Of a stretch of 64,000 bases of DNA, positions 53,654 through 63,494 are shown piece after piece. Positions within the stretch are counted from its first letter, which is position 1. Each line of letters starts with the position of its first letter. The stretch lies in assembly GCF_002999235.1 (NCBI RefSeq), contig NZ_CP027236.1:496001-560000 (forward strand), given 5' to 3'. The notes under the pieces are model-generated. The model was not told the origin of the DNA and ran no database searches. It worked only from the letters and a program-made list of their open reading frames with translations. The translations under genes and the position numbers were made by a program. The DNA comes from Actinomyces sp. oral taxon 897. GTDB taxonomy: Bacteria; Actinomycetota; Actinomycetes; Actinomycetales; Actinomycetaceae.

Positions 53654-53983
53654 GGGGCAAGCCCTTGGCGCCGCCGCCACGGCCCTGTGCCAGTGCCGCT
53701 AACCGCGGGCACGGACCCGGGAGCCGTGGGGTTCGCCTGCTGGCCGTTGGCGGCGGGCACCGCCTTGCACGGCCTCCCACCGGTCCTGCCGGTGGCGGGG
53801 TGCTGCTGCTCCTGGCCTTTGCCCGGGTACCGGGGCCCTCGTCTGTCCCCGGGTCGTCGTGGGGCCCGGGCGCGCGAGTACGGCCAAGGACGCCCCGGCG
53901 GCACTGCATTAGGATGCCCTTAGTCGAGGCGTGCTGGTCTTGGGCCCGCACGGCCCCGTAGAGACCTATGAGAGGAACCGCAG
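53654..53983. other. Intergenic region
   Basis: About 330 bases with no supported gene. TAGGAT at 53910-53915 could be the -10 of the next gene, without a good -35. GAGAGGA near 53967-53973 is the next gene's ribosome site. Confidence 0.5.
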
Positions 53984-54454
53984 GTGCCACTGTCTACCAC
54001 CCTCCTCGTCTGCGACGTGCTCGCCACGGGCATGGTCGCCGGCTTCCTCACCATGTACTGCCTCACGATCGGCGGCTACTTCACCTTCATGGTGCGCACC
54101 GGGCGGGCAGAGGAGCTCCAGCGCACCTACCCCGAGTTCCGGCGTCGCATCCACCTGAAGCCGGTCTACGGCTTAACAATGCTCCTGCAGCTCCTCGTCG
54201 CCCTCGTGACGCTGGTCGCGGGCCGGGGAACCGGGGTCCTCCACCTTCTGCCAGCCGCCTGCTGCCTGCCGTTCCTCCTCCTCGTGCACGGGCTCACGGG
54301 CTTCACCCGCCCCGAGGAGCGCCTGGTGAGCGGCCAGCACCTCACCGACACGGAGCTCGCCCGCTATGCGCGCCTCAACCTCCCCCTGCACGCGGTGTAC
54401 GCCTGCCTCTACGCGGCCTCCACGCTCCTCCTGCTCATCCCGGCACTCACCTGA
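53984..54454 (+). CDS. Small membrane protein of unknown function (156 aa)
   Basis: Four predicted membrane helices: TTLLVCDVLATGMVAGFL, GLTMLLQLLVALVTLVAG, LPAACCLPFLLLVHGLTG and AVYACLYAASTLLLLIPA. The loop between the first two helices (RTGRAEELQRTYPEFRRRIH) is basic. I do not recognise the family. GTG 53984 has GAGAGGA upstream at suitable spacing. It is not obviously coupled to its neighbours. Confidence 0.65.
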   Translation: MPLSTTLLVCDVLATGMVAGFLTMYCLTIGGYFTFMVRTGRAEELQRTYPEFRRRIHLKPVYGLTMLLQLLVALVTLVAGRGTGVLHLLPAACCLPFLLLVHGLTGFTRPEERLVSGQHLTDTELARYARLNLPLHAVYACLYAASTLLLLIPALT

Positions 54455-54503
54455 CCGCCCCTGACCGCCCGCCGCCAGGGCCCGGGTCCCGGCGGCGGGC
54501 TGC

Positions 54504-54509
54504 TAGGCT
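54504..54509 (+). promoter_or_regulatory. -10 box of the ATP-grasp gene
   Basis: TAGGCT ends 7 bases before ATG 54517; no Shine-Dalgarno sequence is seen. Confidence 0.45.
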
Positions 54510-54516
54510 CCCTTCC

Positions 54517-55731
54517 ATGGGCCATGAGCGGGTGCTGCTGTCGGAGGGGTCGAGCCTGACGGCCCGCGAGACCGTGACGGTGCTGGGCTCCCGCGGGGTC
54601 GGCGTGGAGGTGGCCTCCGCGATCGGTCGGCCGCTGGCCTCCTTCAGCGTGTGGTGCCAGGCGGTGCGCAAGGTCCCCGCCCCGGGCTGTGACCCCGTGG
54701 GGTATCTGCACGCCGTCGACGCCCTCCTGGCCTCGGGCAGGTACCGGGCCCTGCTAGCCACGCACGAGCAGGCGTGGCTGCTGGCCGCAGGCAGGAGGTA
54801 CCTTCCTCACGCCTCCGGCTGGCTCGCCGTCGCCGGGGCGTCAGCATTCGAGCAGGTGCAGTCCAAGATCGCCTTCGCTGGCGTGTGCGACGAGCTCGGT
54901 ATTCCCCAGCCGGCCTGGCACGAGGTGCACTGTGAGGCGGACCTGGACCGGATCGGCTACCCGGTGTGGGTCAAGGCCGCCTACTCCACGGCTGGTCGCG
55001 GAGTGGTCCGGGCCGGAACGCGTGCCGAGGCGCTCTCGGCATGGCGGGTCCTGAGGTCCGACGGCGCCGCGGTCATGGTTCAGGCTCCGGCGAGGGGTAC
55101 CTACCGGCAGGTGGCCGCGCTGTTCGACCACGGTCGGCTCATCGCGGCCGCGTGCAGCGAGCGCATCGGCCTTGGCGCGGGCGGCTCCGCGGCGGCGCGT
55201 CTGTCGGTGAGCGACCCGGCCGCGGTCGACGTCGTCTCCCGTCTCGGCCGGCGACTGGCCTGGCACGGCGGCCTCACCTGTGACTACTTCGCCGAGGGCC
55301 CTGGACGGAACATGTTCATCGAGTGCAACCCGCGCACCACCGAGCCCGGCAATGCCGCCGCGGCCGGGGTCAATCTGCCGATGCTGACCATCGCGCTCGC
55401 CACGGGTGGACGGCTGCCCCGCACGCCGCTCATCGCCAGGGCCGGGGTGCGCACCCGCTCGACCATGGCCCTCGCCCTGGGCGCTGCCGAGCAGCGGGGG
55501 AGCCGCCGTGCCGTGCTCGGCTCACTGGGCCGCGCCCTGGGGTGCCGTCCACCTCTTCAGCGCAGCCGCGAGGTCCTCACCCCCGTGGGCCGGGACCCCC
55601 TCAGCCTCGCCCCGGCCCTGGCCGTCGTCGGCACCCTCCTGGCACGGCCACGCACTGTGACCGCCCTGGCCGACGGCGCCGTCAGCGCCTACGCGGTCAC
55701 GCCCCGCACCATCGACCGGCTGCGGCACTGA
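54517..55731 (+). CDS. ATP-grasp family carboxylate-amine/thiol ligase
   Basis: A 404-aa ATP-grasp protein. The pre-ATP-grasp domain is at the N-terminus (SSLTARETVTVLGSRGVGVE); the ATP-grasp core includes SKIAFAGVCDELGIPQPAW (about 113), YPVWVKAAYSTAGRGVVRAG (ATP-binding Lys and Gly loop), ADLDRIG and the Mg-binding EC-N-x-R segment MFIECNPRTTEPGNAAAAG (about 268). The C-terminal 110 residues are family-specific. Such enzymes join a carboxylate to an amine, or carboxylate small molecules. No partner biosynthetic genes lie beside it, so the substrate is unknown. Confidence 0.82.
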   Translation: MGHERVLLSEGSSLTARETVTVLGSRGVGVEVASAIGRPLASFSVWCQAVRKVPAPGCDPVGYLHAVDALLASGRYRALLATHEQAWLLAAGRRYLPHASGWLAVAGASAFEQVQSKIAFAGVCDELGIPQPAWHEVHCEADLDRIGYPVWVKAAYSTAGRGVVRAGTRAEALSAWRVLRSDGAAVMVQAPARGTYRQVAALFDHGRLIAAACSERIGLGAGGSAAARLSVSDPAAVDVVSRLGRRLAWHGGLTCDYFAEGPGRNMFIECNPRTTEPGNAAAAGVNLPMLTIALATGGRLPRTPLIARAGVRTRSTMALALGAAEQRGSRRAVLGSLGRALGCRPPLQRSREVLTPVGRDPLSLAPALAVVGTLLARPRTVTALADGAVSAYAVTPRTIDRLRH

Positions 55732-55946
55732 CGCCGCCGATCCGGGGACGCACTCATCCCGCGCGCCTTGTCGCGCACCGGGCGCCGGTGCGCGCTGCCG
55801 TCGGGGCCCAGGCAGGCGACCAGGGCAGGACGGCGGGGGCGACGTCGGGCGGAAGCCGGTGGGCACGACGTCGCCTCTCAAAGCCGTCGGGTGGTCAGGA
55901 TACGGACCTGCGGCACAGAGGGCCGCCGTATACAGGCCCCCTCGCA

Positions 55947-57587
55947 TCAGGCCCCCAGGTCCCGGCGTCGCCAGGCCACCAGGCCCACCAGGATCCCAGC
56001 GGCCCCCACCACCGCCTGCACCACCAGGGGCCACCAGTCCACCGGGCCGACGACGTCCAGGTGGTGGCCGAGCACGCTCAGGTCCCGCGCCCAGCGGGGC
56101 AGCCTGACCAGGCCCCCGAAGAACTGGGCGAAGACGCTCCAGGCCACCACCGCCCACACCAGGCTGACGTACCGGGGCGCCAGCCCCACCAGCGCCAGGG
56201 CCAGGCCGACCGCCGCGAGCAGCCCCGGCAGCTGGCTGAGGGTGAAGACCAGGGCCCGCCCCACCGCGTGGTCCACGGTGACCTGGGTGGCCACCGCCGC
56301 CGCGAGCACCCCGCCGGAGAGCACCAGCAGCCCGGCGCCCTCGAGGGCGGCGGCACCCGTCCGGGTCAGGAACAGGCACGTGCGCCCCACCCCGGCAGCC
56401 GCCTCGACCTCGACCAGCCCCGCCCGCTCGTAGGCGGCCAGCCCGCTCGCCCGACCCACCGCCGCCACGACCACCAGGAGCACGGTGAGGACCGTCAGCA
56501 GGGACAGGAACTGCACCACCGGGCTGCCCTCGGCCATGAGGGCGACGTAGGCCTGTGTGGGCGAGCCCGGTTCCAGCAGGGTGGTCACCGTGCCCGACAT
56601 CGCCCCGAACAGGACGGACACGGCCACGGCCGCCACCGCCCAGGAGCCAGCGGAGCGCACCGCCAGACGCCCCAGGAGGTCAGCGTGCCCCCGCACCCGC
56701 CACCGGCGTCGGCTCGACGCGCGGTCCGGCAGGTACCCGCCCAGGTACTCCCGACGCCGGTACAGCAGCGCCCCGCCGGCCAGGAGGGCCAGGCACAGGC
56801 AGGTGCACGCCAGCAGCGGCCACGCGCGGTCCTCGGTGTAGGGCCGCACCAGGTCGCGCCAGCCCAGGGGGCTTGCCCACCTCAGCCACCCTGAGAGCCG
56901 TGAGGAGCCGGCCTCGTCGGACGCCACCCGCATCCCGAAGGCCACCCCGAGACAGGCCAGGGACAGGCCCCGCGCCCCGGGCCCGCTGCGGGCCAGCTGG
57001 CACACCACCACGGCCAGGGCGAGAGCGGCCCAGCCGACCACCGCGACCGTGCCCGCCACGGCCCACGCCCCGGCGACGGTCAGCTCGGCCACGTCCAGCG
57101 TCATGACGTGGAGAATCCCGCCCACGCCCGCTGCGAGCAGGCCCACCGCTCCGGCCACGAGCAGGACCGGGGCGACCAGGGGCACCCAGCGCCCGGCCCC
57201 GGCGCCACGCACCACCTCCACCAGGCCCTCGTCCTCGTCGGCACGCAGCAGCCGGCACGTCAGCAGCACCGCCATGAGGCTGACGCACGTGAGCAGGTAG
57301 CTGCCCACCTCCCACTGGGCGAGCTGGCCGATGGTGCCCGGGTAGGGGAGGACCCCGTAGAGCAGCCTGGTGCCCGCTGAGGCGTGCATGCCCTCAATGA
57401 GCCCGGCGCGCAGCTCCAGGGTCGGGTAGGCGCTCTGGTAGCTCGGGACCATGGCGGCCAGCCCCCACAGCGGCAGGACCCAGGCGAGTACCCGGACCCG
57501 GCACCTGGAGGTGAGCAGGCGCAGTGCCGGCCCCAGCCCCGCGAGCGCGTCGTGGCCGGCAGGGGCACGGTCTCCCGCCGCGCTCAC
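55947..57587 (-). CDS. ABC exporter permease (polyketide/drug exporter type)
   Basis: A 546-aa membrane protein with about 12 helices (examples: VLAWVLPLWGLAAMVPSY, YLLTCVSLMAVLLTCRLL, FLSLLTVLTVLLVVVAAVG, WSVFAQFFGGLVRLP). After the first membrane segments comes ADEDEGLVEVVRGAGAGR, a motif repeated in the second half (YERAGLVEVEAAAGVGR), which is characteristic of the duplicated permeases of actinobacterial polyketide-antibiotic exporters. The start overlaps the ATPase gene stop by 4 bases. The substrate is unknown. Confidence 0.85.
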   Translation of the reverse strand: MSAAGDRAPAGHDALAGLGPALRLLTSRCRVRVLAWVLPLWGLAAMVPSYQSAYPTLELRAGLIEGMHASAGTRLLYGVLPYPGTIGQLAQWEVGSYLLTCVSLMAVLLTCRLLRADEDEGLVEVVRGAGAGRWVPLVAPVLLVAGAVGLLAAGVGGILHVMTLDVAELTVAGAWAVAGTVAVVGWAALALAVVVCQLARSGPGARGLSLACLGVAFGMRVASDEAGSSRLSGWLRWASPLGWRDLVRPYTEDRAWPLLACTCLCLALLAGGALLYRRREYLGGYLPDRASSRRRWRVRGHADLLGRLAVRSAGSWAVAAVAVSVLFGAMSGTVTTLLEPGSPTQAYVALMAEGSPVVQFLSLLTVLTVLLVVVAAVGRASGLAAYERAGLVEVEAAAGVGRTCLFLTRTGAAALEGAGLLVLSGGVLAAAVATQVTVDHAVGRALVFTLSQLPGLLAAVGLALALVGLAPRYVSLVWAVVAWSVFAQFFGGLVRLPRWARDLSVLGHHLDVVGPVDWWPLVVQAVVGAAGILVGLVAWRRRDLGA

Positions 57588-58522
57588 AGGACGTCCTCGT
57601 AGTGGCGCAGGAACAGGTCCTCCAGGCTGGCGGCCTGACAGGTCACGTCGGTGGCCCGGTGCCCGGCCACCACCTCCAGCACCTCGGGCACGCGCCCGGC
57701 CGGGACCTGGACGACCAGGTGGTCTCCGTCACGCTCCGGGGCGGTCCTAAGGGCGGTGAGCGCCGCCGCCACGGCGTCGAGGCGCCCGGGGGTGTCACGG
57801 ACCTCGACACGGGTCCGTGACAGGCGCCGCAGGGTACCCAGGTCCCCGTCCTCCACCACGCGCCCGTCCTTGACAATGGTCACCGCCGAGCACAGGCTCT
57901 GCACCTCGGCCAGGACGTGGCTGGAGAGCAGGATGGTGCGCCCCGCGCTCGCGGCCCGGGCGACCTCCTGGGTGAACACGCGCTCCATGAGCGGGTCCAG
58001 GCCGGATGTGGGCTCGTCGAGGACGAGCAGCCGGGTGGGGGCGGCCAGGGCGGCGATGAGCGCCACCTTCTGCCGGTTCCCCTTGGAGTAGGTGCGCACC
58101 TTCTTGCTCGGGTCCAGCTCGAACCGCTCCGTGAGCTCCTCCTCCCGGGCCCGGTCGCGTGAGCCGCGCAGGCCGGCCAGGGCGTCCAGGACCTGCCCGC
58201 CGGTCAGGTTCGGCCACAGGACGACGTCCCCGGGCACGTAGGACACCTCCCGGTTGACGGCCGAGGCCTGGTGCCCCGGGTCGCGACCCAGGACGCGCAC
58301 GCTTCCGGCGTCGGGCCGGTACAGGCCCAGCAGCACGCGGATGGTGGTGGACTTGCCGGCCCCGTTGGGGCCCAGGAAGCCGTGGACGGATCCGGCGGCC
58401 ACCTCCAGGTCCAGGCCGTCCAGCGCGGTCACGCGCCCGAAGCGCTTGACCAGGCCCCGGACGTGCACGGGTGCCTGGTTCTCGTGGTCGGTCATAGGGT
58501 CCTTGCTAGTGGTTTTGGTCAC
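57584..58522 (-). CDS. ABC exporter ATP-binding protein (DrrA-type)
   Basis: A roughly 312-aa ATPase of the drug-export type: VHGFLGPNGAGKSTTIRVLL (Walker A), signature YSKGNRQKVALIAALAAPT, Walker B LLVLDEPTSGLDPLM and H-loop ILLSSHVLAEVQ. The C-terminal domain follows (RVEVRDTPGRLDAVAAALT). GTG 58522 is preferred because it overlaps the MerR stop (GTGA) and follows AGGAAAGGA; ATG 58495, with AAGGA upstream, is a real alternative (303 aa). It is followed without a gap by the permease. Confidence 0.87.
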   Translation of the reverse strand: MTKTTSKDPMTDHENQAPVHVRGLVKRFGRVTALDGLDLEVAAGSVHGFLGPNGAGKSTTIRVLLGLYRPDAGSVRVLGRDPGHQASAVNREVSYVPGDVVLWPNLTGGQVLDALAGLRGSRDRAREEELTERFELDPSKKVRTYSKGNRQKVALIAALAAPTRLLVLDEPTSGLDPLMERVFTQEVARAASAGRTILLSSHVLAEVQSLCSAVTIVKDGRVVEDGDLGTLRRLSRTRVEVRDTPGRLDAVAAALTALRTAPERDGDHLVVQVPAGRVPEVLEVVAGHRATDVTCQAASLEDLFLRHYEDVL

Positions 58523-59394
58523 AGCACAGGGTCCTTTCCTGCTGAGCGGCGGATAGTGGCGGCGAAGTCGGGGTCGGCGAGCAGGAGCTCCAGGAGACGG
58601 CTGGCGAAGGCGTGCTGGGCGGGGCAGGGGTAGCCAGCGTCGGACAGGACCTGGACCAGGTGCCACATGGCGTGTCCCATCACCCCGTCCGGCAGGTCGC
58701 CCAGGACGGCCAGGGTGAGGTGCTTGTGGCGGCTGATCAGGTCCATGCTGCGGGCGGCCAGGTCGCGGGCGGTGGCGACACCCTGGTCGCCGGGCAGCTG
58801 GGCCAGGTGGGCGAAGGTGGTGATCTGCTGGGCGCACATGTCGAGCTCGGCGTCGTCAAGGGCCTCGATAAAGGGGACGACGCTGTCGGGGACCATGCCG
58901 AGCGACCCCAGGACCAGGACCATCTGGCGCTCCGTGTGCACGCTGCGCACGTCCCCGCCCAGGGCCCGGACCCGCGCCTCGAGCGCGTCGTAGAAACGGG
59001 TCAGGGCGCTCGGCACGGGGGCCAGGGCCTGGCCGGCCTCCACGCGGGAGATGAGGGCGTCGATCCGCTGCGCCTGCTCGGCCAGCAGGCGGCGCTGGGC
59101 CGAGATGGTGTCCTTCACGGCCCGCAGGTCGCTCAGCACCACCTGACGGTGCGACCCGGTGCCGGGCTGCTCCGGGCAGGTGGCGGGTTCGGGGGCCAGG
59201 ACCTCGGCGACCTGGCGCAGCGACAGGCCGCTGTCTGCCAGCCACCGGATACGCAGCAGGCGCGCCAGGTGCCCGACGCCGTACTCGCGCCTGCCGCGCA
59301 CGGTGGGCGGTACCTCCAGCAGGCCCAGGCGGTGGTAGTGCCTGACCGCCCGGGGCGTGGTCCCGGCCAGGTCGGCGATCTTGGTGACGCGCAT
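58519..59394 (-). CDS. MerR-family regulator of the ABC exporter
   Basis: A 291-aa protein with a MerR DNA-binding domain (RVTKIADLAGTTPRAVRHYH, RREYGVGHLARLLRIRWLAD, GLSLRQVAEVL) and a long effector domain with helical dimerisation region (DTISAQRRLLAEQAQRIDAL). No metal-binding Cys cluster is seen at the C-terminus, so a small organic ligand is more likely. It is the first gene of the operon MerR-ATPase-permease, so autoregulation together with the exporter is expected. Divergent from pheS. Confidence 0.87.
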   Translation of the reverse strand: MRVTKIADLAGTTPRAVRHYHRLGLLEVPPTVRGRREYGVGHLARLLRIRWLADSGLSLRQVAEVLAPEPATCPEQPGTGSHRQVVLSDLRAVKDTISAQRRLLAEQAQRIDALISRVEAGQALAPVPSALTRFYDALEARVRALGGDVRSVHTERQMVLVLGSLGMVPDSVVPFIEALDDAELDMCAQQITTFAHLAQLPGDQGVATARDLAARSMDLISRHKHLTLAVLGDLPDGVMGHAMWHLVQVLSDAGYPCPAQHAFASRLLELLLADPDFAATIRRSAGKDPVL

Positions 59395-59461
59395 GGCCCC
59401 ATCCCACCAGGTGACGCAACGTCACCGTCAAGCGGTGGCGGGAGGGCGAGGGCGCCTGGAG

Positions 59462-59490
59462 TCGAACGTACCGGTGGGGCCGACTACTCT
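59462..59490 (+). promoter_or_regulatory. Probable pheS promoter
   Basis: TCGAAC (59462-59467), a 17-base spacer and TACTCT (59485-59490). The start of transcription would be near 59497, leaving a leader of under 40 nt with GGGAAGG at 59520-59526. No Phe-rich leader peptide or T-box is visible. Confidence 0.5.
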
Positions 59491-59534
59491 GGGACCCGGC
59501 ACGAGACACCCAGACCCGGTGGGAAGGCACACTC

Positions 59535-60620
59535 ATGACTCATGCACCCGGCGCGCTCTCGCCCCTGGACGAGGCGGGCGTTAACGCCGCCGTCCAGGAG
59601 GCCCTGGCCGCCTTCGCGGCAGCCGACTCCCTGGCGGCCCTCAAGGAGGCCCGTCTGGCCCACACCGGCGACGCCTCGCCCCTGGTCCTGGCCAACCGGG
59701 GTATCGGCGCCCTGGACAAGGCGGACAAGCCGGTGGCCGGCAGGCTCCTGGGCGCCGCCCGCGCACGCCTCCAGGCCGCCCTGGCCTCCCGGCAGGAGGC
59801 GCTGGAGGCGGCCGCCGAGGAGGAGATGCTCGCCACCGAGGCCGTCGACGTCACCGTCCCCACCGCGCGCGCGGCCGCCGGCGCCCGCCACCCCCTGGAC
59901 GTCCTCATTGACGAGGTCTGTGACATGTTCACCGCCATGGGCTGGTCCATCGCCGAGGGCCCGGAGGTGGAGCACGAGTGGTTCGACTTCGACGCCCTCA
60001 ACTTCGACGCCGACCACCCCGCCCGCCAGATGCAGGACACCTTCTACGTCCGGGGCGACTCCGTCGGCGCGCCCGACGGCGAGCCGGCCAACCTGGTGCT
60101 GCGCACCCACACCTCCCCGGTGCAGGCCCGCGTCATGCTGGACCACCGGCCCCCTATCTACGTGGCCTGCCCCGGCAAGGTCTTCCGCTCCGACGAGCTC
60201 GACGCCACCCACACCCCCGTCTTCCACCAGGTCGAGGGCCTGGCCGTGGACAGGGGCCTGACCATGGCCCACCTCAAGGGCACCCTCGACCACTTCGCCA
60301 GGGCCATGTTCGGGCCCGAGGCCCGCACCCGCCTGCGCCCCTCCTTCTTCCCCTTCACCGAGCCCAGCGCCGAGATGGACCTGTGGTTCCCGGCCAAGAA
60401 GGGCGGGGCCGGGTGGATCGAGTGGGGCGGCTGCGGCATGGTCAACCCGGACGTGCTCACCGCCTGCGGCATCGACCCCGAGGTCTACACCGGCTTCGCC
60501 TTCGGCATGGGCCTGGAGCGCACCCTCATGCTGCGCCACGGCATCGCCGACATGCACGACATCGTCGAGGGCGACATCCGCTTCTCCCAGCAGTTCGGCA
60601 CCACCGGAAAGGGTCACTGA
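59535..60620 (+). CDS. pheS: Phenylalanyl-tRNA synthetase alpha subunit
   Basis: A 361-aa PheRS alpha chain. The N-terminal helical tRNA-binding arm covers about 1-90. Class II catalytic motifs: [20 protein letters not shown], then [17 protein letters not shown], the motif 2 region [20 protein letters not shown] and the motif 3 region [20 protein letters not shown]. It charges tRNA-Phe as part of the alpha2beta2 enzyme. One base separates its stop from the pheT start. Confidence 0.97.
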   Translation: MTHAPGALSPLDEAGVNAAVQEALAAFAAADSLAALKEARLAHTGDASPLVLANRGIGALDKADKPVAGRLLGAARARLQAALASRQEALEAAAEEEMLATEAVDVTVPTARAAAGARHPLDVLIDEVCDMFTAMGWSIAEGPEVEHEWFDFDALNFDADHPARQMQDTFYVRGDSVGAPDGEPANLVLRTHTSPVQARVMLDHRPPIYVACPGKVFRSDELDATHTPVFHQVEGLAVDRGLTMAHLKGTLDHFARAMFGPEARTRLRPSFFPFTEPSAEMDLWFPAKKGGAGWIEWGGCGMVNPDVLTACGIDPEVYTGFAFGMGLERTLMLRHGIADMHDIVEGDIRFSQQFGTTGKGH

Positions 60621-60621
60621 C

Positions 60622-63306
60622 ATGCCATACGTCCCCCTCGAGTGGCTGCGCGAGCACGTTGACGTCCCCGCGGGCCTGAGCGCCGCCCAGCTCGCCTCCG
60701 ACCTGGTGCGGGTGGGCCTGGAGGAGGAGCGCGTCGTCCCCCCCGCCGTCACCGGCCCCCTGGTGGTGGGCAGGGTACTGACCCGCGAGGCCAGGAAGCA
60801 GTCCAACGGCAAGACCATTAACTACTGCCGGGTGGACGTGGGGCCTGTGCACAACGACGCCCCCGGCACCGGCAAGGAGCCCTCTGAGCTGCCCAGCCGC
60901 GGGATCGTGTGCGGCGCCCACAACTTCGACGTCGGCGACCTCGTGGTGGTGTCCCTGCCCGGCGCCGTCCTGCCCGGCGACTTCCGCATCGCCGCCCGCA
61001 GGACCTACGGGCACGTCTCCGACGGCATGATCTGCTCGGCCCGGGAGCTGGGTATCGGCGAGGACCACTCCGGCATTATCGTCCTGGGGCGGTGGCTGGC
61101 CGAGCACGGCCGCACCGGCGAGGAGCCCCCCGCGCCGGGCACCGACGCGCTGCCCATCCTGGGACTGGGGGAGGAGGTCCTGGAGATCAACGTCACCCCG
61201 GACCGCGGCTACTGCTTCTCCATGCGGGGCGTGGCCCGCGAGTACTCCCACGCCACCGGGGCCCGCTTCACCGACCCCGCCGACGCCACGAACCCGGACC
61301 TGTTCCCGGGCGGCCTGGCCCCGTCCACCGGGTCCACGGACGGGGTCTCCCACCCCGCCGACGGGGCCTTCCCGGTGCGTATCGACCCTGACCCCAGGCC
61401 CGTGCGCGGCCGGGTGGGCGCCGACCGCTACGTGGCCCGCGTGGTGCGCGGCATCGACCCCGCCGCCCCCTCCCCGGCCTGGATGCGCGAGCGCCTGACC
61501 GCCGCCGGGATGCGTCCCATTAGCCTGATCGTGGACGTCACCAACTACGTCATGCTGGACCTGGGCCAGCCCCTGCACGCCTTCGACGCCGGCAAGCTCA
61601 CCGCCCCCGTCGTGGTGCGCCGCGCCAGGGCGGGGGAGTCCCTGACCTTCCTGGACGGGGTCACCCGCACCCTGGATCCTGAGGACCTGGTCGTCGCCGA
61701 CTCCCCGGACGGCCAGGGCTCCCGGGCCCTGGTGCTCGCCGGGGTGTTCGGGGGCGCCGACGCCGAGATCGACGCCGCCACCACCGACGTCGTCATTGAG
61801 GCCGCCCACTTCGACCCGGTGAGCGTGGCCCGCTCCGCGCGCCGTCACCGCCTGCCCACCGAGTCCTCCAAGCGCTTTGAGCGTGGGGTGGACACCGCCC
61901 TGGCCCCCGTGGCCGCCCAGCGGGCCGTGGACCTGCTCGTGGAGTACGGCGGGGGGGTCGCCGACCCGGTGGCCTCCGACGTGGACCGCACCTCGGCCCC
62001 CGCGCCCCTGGTGGTGCGCCCCGACTTCGCCGCCCGCCTGGCCGGCGTGGACTACGACCCGGCGCGCGTCACCGAGCTGCTGACCGCCATCGGCTGCGTC
62101 GTGGCGCCCGCGCGGGCCGAGGACGGCACCGGGATGCTGTCGGTGACCCCGCCCACCTGGCGTCCCGACCTGGTGGGGGCCGCCCACCTGGCCGAGGAGG
62201 TCGCCCGTCTGGACGGCTACGACTCCATCCCCGTCATCGTGCCCACGGCACCCGCTGGCACCGGCCTGACCCCGCGTCAGCGGGCCCGGCGCGACGTGGT
62301 ACGGGCCCTGGCTGACGCCGGGATCACCCAGGTGCTGTCCTACCCGTTCATCGGGGACGTGCACGACCGCCTGGGGATCCCGGCGGACGACCCGCGCCGT
62401 ACCACCGTCCGCCTGACCAACCCCCTGGCCGAGGACGCCCCCGCCCTGCGCACGTCCGTCCTGGACTCCCTGGTGGAGGTCGCCGGGCGCAATATCTCCC
62501 GGGGCCTGGGCGACGTGGCCGTCTACGAGGTGGGCTCCGTCACCCACCCGGCTGGCACCGTGCCCGCCGCCATCCCCGGGGTGGACCGGCGCCCCACCGC
62601 CAAGGAGGTCGCCGCCCTGGAGGCGGGGATCCCCTCCCAGCCCGTGCACGTCGGCGTGGTCCTGACCGGGGTGCGCGTCAGGGGCGGGGTGCTGGGGCCT
62701 GACCGCCCCTGGGACTGGGCCGACGCCGTCGAGGTGGCCCGCACCGTCGCCGCGACCCTGGGCGTGGAGGTGTCCGTCCGCGCCCCTGAGCGGCCCTACG
62801 CCCCCTGGCACCCCGGGCGCACCGCGGAGATCCGCCTGGCACCGGTGCGCCGGGGCAGGGACCTGGTCCCCGGGGAGCTGGTCGGCCACGCCGGGGAGCT
62901 CCACCCGCGCGTGGTGCGTGCCCTGGGCCTGCCACCGCGCGCCTGCGCCGTCGAGCTGGACCTGGACGTCCTCCTGGACGCCTCCGCGGCAGCGGGACCC
63001 CTCCAGGTCAGGCCCGTCTCGACCTTCCCCGCCGCCAAGGAGGACATCGCCCTGGTGGTGGACGAGTCCGTCCCGGCCGCCCAGGTGGAGTCCGTGGTCC
63101 GGCAGGCCGCCGGGGACCTGGCCGAGGAGGTGCGCCTCTTCGACGTCTTCCGGGGCCCGCAGGTCGGTCAGGGACGTAAGTCCCTGGCCCTGTCCCTGGT
63201 GCTGCGCGCCGCGGACCGCACCCTGACCGCTGGCGAGACCGCCGCCGTACGCAAGCGCGTGGTCAAGCGTGCGGGCAGGCTCCTGGGCGCCGAGCTGCGC
63301 AGCTGA
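60622..63306 (+). CDS. pheT: Phenylalanyl-tRNA synthetase beta subunit
   Basis: An 894-aa PheRS beta chain. It starts MPYVPLEWLREHVDVPAGLS. Domains in order: tRNA-binding EMAP-like region (about 40-170), B3/B4 editing domain (about 230-440), B5 (about 455-530), catalytic-like core with TNPLAEDAPALRTSVLDSLV (about 595), and the C-terminal anticodon-binding FDX-ACB domain with VSTFPAAKEDIALVVDESV (about 795). The length is slightly above average owing to insertions in the EMAP and editing regions. Confidence 0.97.
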   Translation: MPYVPLEWLREHVDVPAGLSAAQLASDLVRVGLEEERVVPPAVTGPLVVGRVLTREARKQSNGKTINYCRVDVGPVHNDAPGTGKEPSELPSRGIVCGAHNFDVGDLVVVSLPGAVLPGDFRIAARRTYGHVSDGMICSARELGIGEDHSGIIVLGRWLAEHGRTGEEPPAPGTDALPILGLGEEVLEINVTPDRGYCFSMRGVAREYSHATGARFTDPADATNPDLFPGGLAPSTGSTDGVSHPADGAFPVRIDPDPRPVRGRVGADRYVARVVRGIDPAAPSPAWMRERLTAAGMRPISLIVDVTNYVMLDLGQPLHAFDAGKLTAPVVVRRARAGESLTFLDGVTRTLDPEDLVVADSPDGQGSRALVLAGVFGGADAEIDAATTDVVIEAAHFDPVSVARSARRHRLPTESSKRFERGVDTALAPVAAQRAVDLLVEYGGGVADPVASDVDRTSAPAPLVVRPDFAARLAGVDYDPARVTELLTAIGCVVAPARAEDGTGMLSVTPPTWRPDLVGAAHLAEEVARLDGYDSIPVIVPTAPAGTGLTPRQRARRDVVRALADAGITQVLSYPFIGDVHDRLGIPADDPRRTTVRLTNPLAEDAPALRTSVLDSLVEVAGRNISRGLGDVAVYEVGSVTHPAGTVPAAIPGVDRRPTAKEVAALEAGIPSQPVHVGVVLTGVRVRGGVLGPDRPWDWADAVEVARTVAATLGVEVSVRAPERPYAPWHPGRTAEIRLAPVRRGRDLVPGELVGHAGELHPRVVRALGLPPRACAVELDLDVLLDASAAAGPLQVRPVSTFPAAKEDIALVVDESVPAAQVESVVRQAAGDLAEEVRLFDVFRGPQVGQGRKSLALSLVLRAADRTLTAGETAAVRKRVVKRAGRLLGAELRS

Positions 63307-63455
63307 ACGGCTGACCGGGGCGCCCGGGCGCCGACCTCCTGCCCCGCACCTTGCCCAGGCTGGCTGGCCGGGCCGGGGTGCCCGGGAGGACAGTTGCGTG
63401 TACATACCCCCGGTCCGCGGCCGGTCGGGCAGGGGTGCCCGGGCCCGGCTGGTGG

Positions 63456-63494
63456 ACGTGCCGTCATGGCGTGATACACGTCATGACGGCACGT
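63456..63494. repeat. 39-nt palindrome between pheT and the flavodoxin gene
   Basis: Arms 63456-63473 and 63477-63494 pair at 17 of 18 positions, the other being a G-T pair, around the centre ATA (outer word ACGTGCCGTCATG, inner CGTG/CACG). There is no run of T after it, so a simple terminator is unlikely. It lies about 70 bases before the flavodoxin start and could be an operator. Confidence 0.8.

Noticed and set aside
51842..53680. 612-codon minus-strand frame
   Set aside because: Spans antisense of a permease and the TrmH-type gene, both well supported.
55323..56894. 523-codon plus-strand frame
   Set aside because: Covers the end of the ATP-grasp gene in another frame and the antisense of the ABC permease; Pro/Arg/His-rich without motifs.
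60526..63405. 959-codon minus-strand frame
   Set aside because: Antisense to pheT, whose domains are complete; composition typical of a high-GC shadow.
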